Source of the DNA: Dendrolimus kikuchii
Lineage: Eukaryota > Arthropoda > Insecta > Lepidoptera > Lasiocampidae
Direction of reading: 5' to 3'
DNA length: 64,000 nt
Assembly: GCA_019925095.2 (NCBI GenBank)
Contig: CM034407.1
Span: 4,797,210 to 4,861,209, forward strand
Below are positions 61,806 to 64,000 of the stretch, one piece after another. A model generated the notes under the pieces. The model saw only the letters and a program-made list of their open reading frames with translations. It made no database searches and was not told the origin of the DNA. The position numbers were made by a program, and so were the translations under genes. Numbering within the stretch: the first letter of the stretch is position 1; the number at the start of each line of letters is the position of its first letter.

Positions 61806-63687
61806 TTATTAAATTAGACCCTACTGATATAAAAAACTGACAGTCTTAAAAGAAAATAATAGTTAAAAATATATCTTACATCAGAAAATATACTTGGGTC
61901 CAAATGTCCCTTAGGATAAAATGTTAATACTTAAGAGTCCTATTGTTATGACTTCTAAGGAGTATCATATGTAATATAATCTACAGAAACCATACAGAAT
62001 TTTAATTATCCTACCAAAATTATTTTAGTACAATAACTTAACTTGTCTAACTATCAAGTGGAGGGAGAGAGGTTTATAAATGGACATTCTGTACTACATA
62101 TTTGTAGTATCTTTTAGAGGAAATGAAACACCCGGTATGATATAACTCGTATATTCACCTGGCGCAGCCAGTGACACCGAACAAGAAAGTACCGTAACTA
62201 CCCTCTATTCTTTGTACTTAATTAATACATACAACAGTATTGAACAATTAAAAAAAAATATGACATAGAACACTAAGACTTGTACAAATATCTTTATCAT
62301 GGGATTTTCTTTGGGCTTTGTGTGTGAGGTGAATATTAAAGTATTACTGAACTGCCTAGTAAAAATCACCTTAAAATAAATGTGCATGAAAGAAAAGAAA
62401 AGTACATGCCAAGGTAGCTTGGTACAGAAGTGGAGATCTATCATCTCTGCCAACCTCCATGGAGAACAAGAGTAATAATATATATTTCTGTATATAAATA
62501 CTAGTCTGGTAGTTGTCCATGACCAGTAATAGCCACACCTTGTCTTAGAAACCAATATAGCTTAAAGCTTCTAAATATTCATAATTTTACATAAACATAA
62601 CCCTGAATTAAATTAATATTTCATTAATTTCTTAATATAATTATACATTTAAATTAGTGTTTAAAAATCATGTTATGAAAGTTTTTTTGTACACAAACGG
62701 ATTGAACTAAGACCTGAATGACCTTGGTGACTTCCTTTATGTATATTATGACTGGTTTACAAACTAATAATGTCAAGTTGAATGAATCAAACTATACTAA
62801 GTGTAATATATTATAACATAATAATTTAAGTCCTTAAAGGGATAAATCATCTTTCTGGAGAAAAGCAAAAATCTATTTTTCTTTGCTTGATATTTTGTAA
62901 AATCAATTCTAAATGTAATAACAGTAATCACCTGCAAAATTTGGTCACATTTCAAAACAATGTGATTTCAAATACCGGCCGAAAAGTTTGTACCAAGAGG
63001 TACTTTTCTAACCCAATGTACATTATGATGAATAAAAACATTGTGATGAAACCTACATGTTGAAATAACTGGTGTATGAAACCCGGCAATCTGTCTTGCA
63101 AAAGCGTGCAGAGCTTCCCACCCCAAGTTAAGGGGAGCTTGGAACTCAGCAATAGGATGTTTATCTGCTAATATTATTACTGTAATGTCACCTCATTGAA
63201 GTTAATTGTAATCCTTTTGCTAATGAATAACAACATAATTATGCCTACAGAACCCTCCCAGGATAGTTATACTTGACCTTGGATAAATCAATTATTAGCT
63301 ATTGAAATTTAGCAAAAGAACCATTTTAAGAGTGGTATTAAGTAGCTATTAAGACTAATTCTATATTAACATAATTGATGTTGCAATTAAGAATGAGATG
63401 TTTTAATTTAAATAAACTAGGCTGTCATAAATTAAACTGATATGTTTTGGAAGAGATTAATTATGAACATTATTTGCCTCTTGTTTTATGCGTCTTTATT
63501 AATTGAAATTTAATTAGATATTTTTTATTCCATAAAGCATGGAATTAATAGATTATCCACCTAATAATGGCTGGTTGATATTTTTATTGTGATAGGTTGG
63601 AATGGAATGCTTTATGTACATTCCACTGCTTGGGGCAAGCGCCTAATTAAGCTATGTTATCCCAAGACCCATCATCAATGAATAAAG
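61806..63687. other. AT-rich sequence, no gene recognised
   Basis: Long AT-rich stretch without shared repeats or convincing exons. Predicted short frames lack protein-like composition or splice context. Confidence 0.4.
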
Positions 63688-63689
63688 AC

Positions 63690-63895
63690 GAAGAAGTTGT
63701 GGTACAGTAATAGCTAGTGCACATGTCCCAAACACAAAGGGTGTGATGGGTTCGATCTTGGCCGGAATGTATGCACCACTTAGGCAGTTTTCAGTTACAA
63801 TTTTGTAACAATATGCACGTTGGGTCTGACATAAGGCACTTCTGTCGAAGCTCTCTAGTTGTGGACTCATGACTCATGAAAACATGAGTATGTGA
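63690..63895 (+). mobile_element. SINE-B, old copy
   Basis: gaagttgtggtacagtaatagctagtgcacatgtcccaaac, B box gggttcgatct at ~63749, ggcagttttcagttacaa. Clearly diverged from 27472, lacks the 3' third. Confidence 0.75.
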
Positions 63896-64000
63896 GCGGC
63901 AACAGCGCCCAAATGCGGCCAAATAACTAGGCGGCTACAAGACATTCTTATTTTCAAAATAGCATATATGATAATAATGGATATTTGTTTCGATCTTATT

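Overview
The window looks like a piece of a lepidopteran (moth or butterfly) nuclear genome. It is AT-rich, its genes are split into short exons with GT/AG introns, and its introns are packed with SINEs, LINE 3' ends, MITEs, solo LTRs and a Ty1/copia element. Several repeats end in the 'acgaagtcgcgggcacagctagt'-type tail that is common in Lepidoptera. No prokaryotic features (operons, Shine-Dalgarno sites, CRISPR) were seen.

The dominant gene is the insect orthologue of SET-binding factor (Sbf; MTMR5/MTMR13 in vertebrates), on the + strand. Twenty-eight coding exons from 6063 to the stop codon at 50841-50843 join in consistent phase. Together they encode the last ~1330 residues: the post-DENN region, GRAM domain, catalytically dead myotubularin phosphatase domain, C1 zinc finger and C-terminal PH domain. 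The N-terminal DENN-bearing exons (about 550 residues by comparison with the family) are not in the window and should lie to the left. In the phosphatase loop the catalytic Cys is Leu and the Arg is Ala, so the protein is a pseudophosphatase. From family knowledge it should act as a Rab-GEF (Rab21/Rab28) and scaffold for active myotubularins in endosomal phosphoinositide control.

Left part (1-6062): LINE fragments and a minus-strand gene with three phase-0 exons (3584-3432, 2142-1981, 1571-1395). It encodes a small, probably secreted protein resembling the DUF1091/MD-2-like group. It appears nested in an upstream Sbf intron.

Middle part (6063-50843): the Sbf exons and introns. A nearly intact 4.7-kb copia element (30817-35507, one 1337-codon gag-pol ORF, identical 98-bp LTRs) sits in one intron and ends six bases before the next exon. 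Three solo LTRs of one family lie at 36150, 48981 and 49911 with 4-bp target duplications GTAT, ATAT and CTAT. About a dozen copies of one LINE 3' end, eleven copies of a polyA SINE, two tRNA-derived SINE families, foldback MITEs and a 22-bp minisatellite fill most of the remaining intron space.

Right part (50844-64000): Sbf 3' UTR, then mostly repeat-derived or featureless AT-rich DNA. There is one short unrecognised minus-strand ORF (52216-52494) and a possible 5' non-coding exon of a downstream + strand gene ending in a strong donor at 60067/60068. No confident second protein-coding gene was found there.
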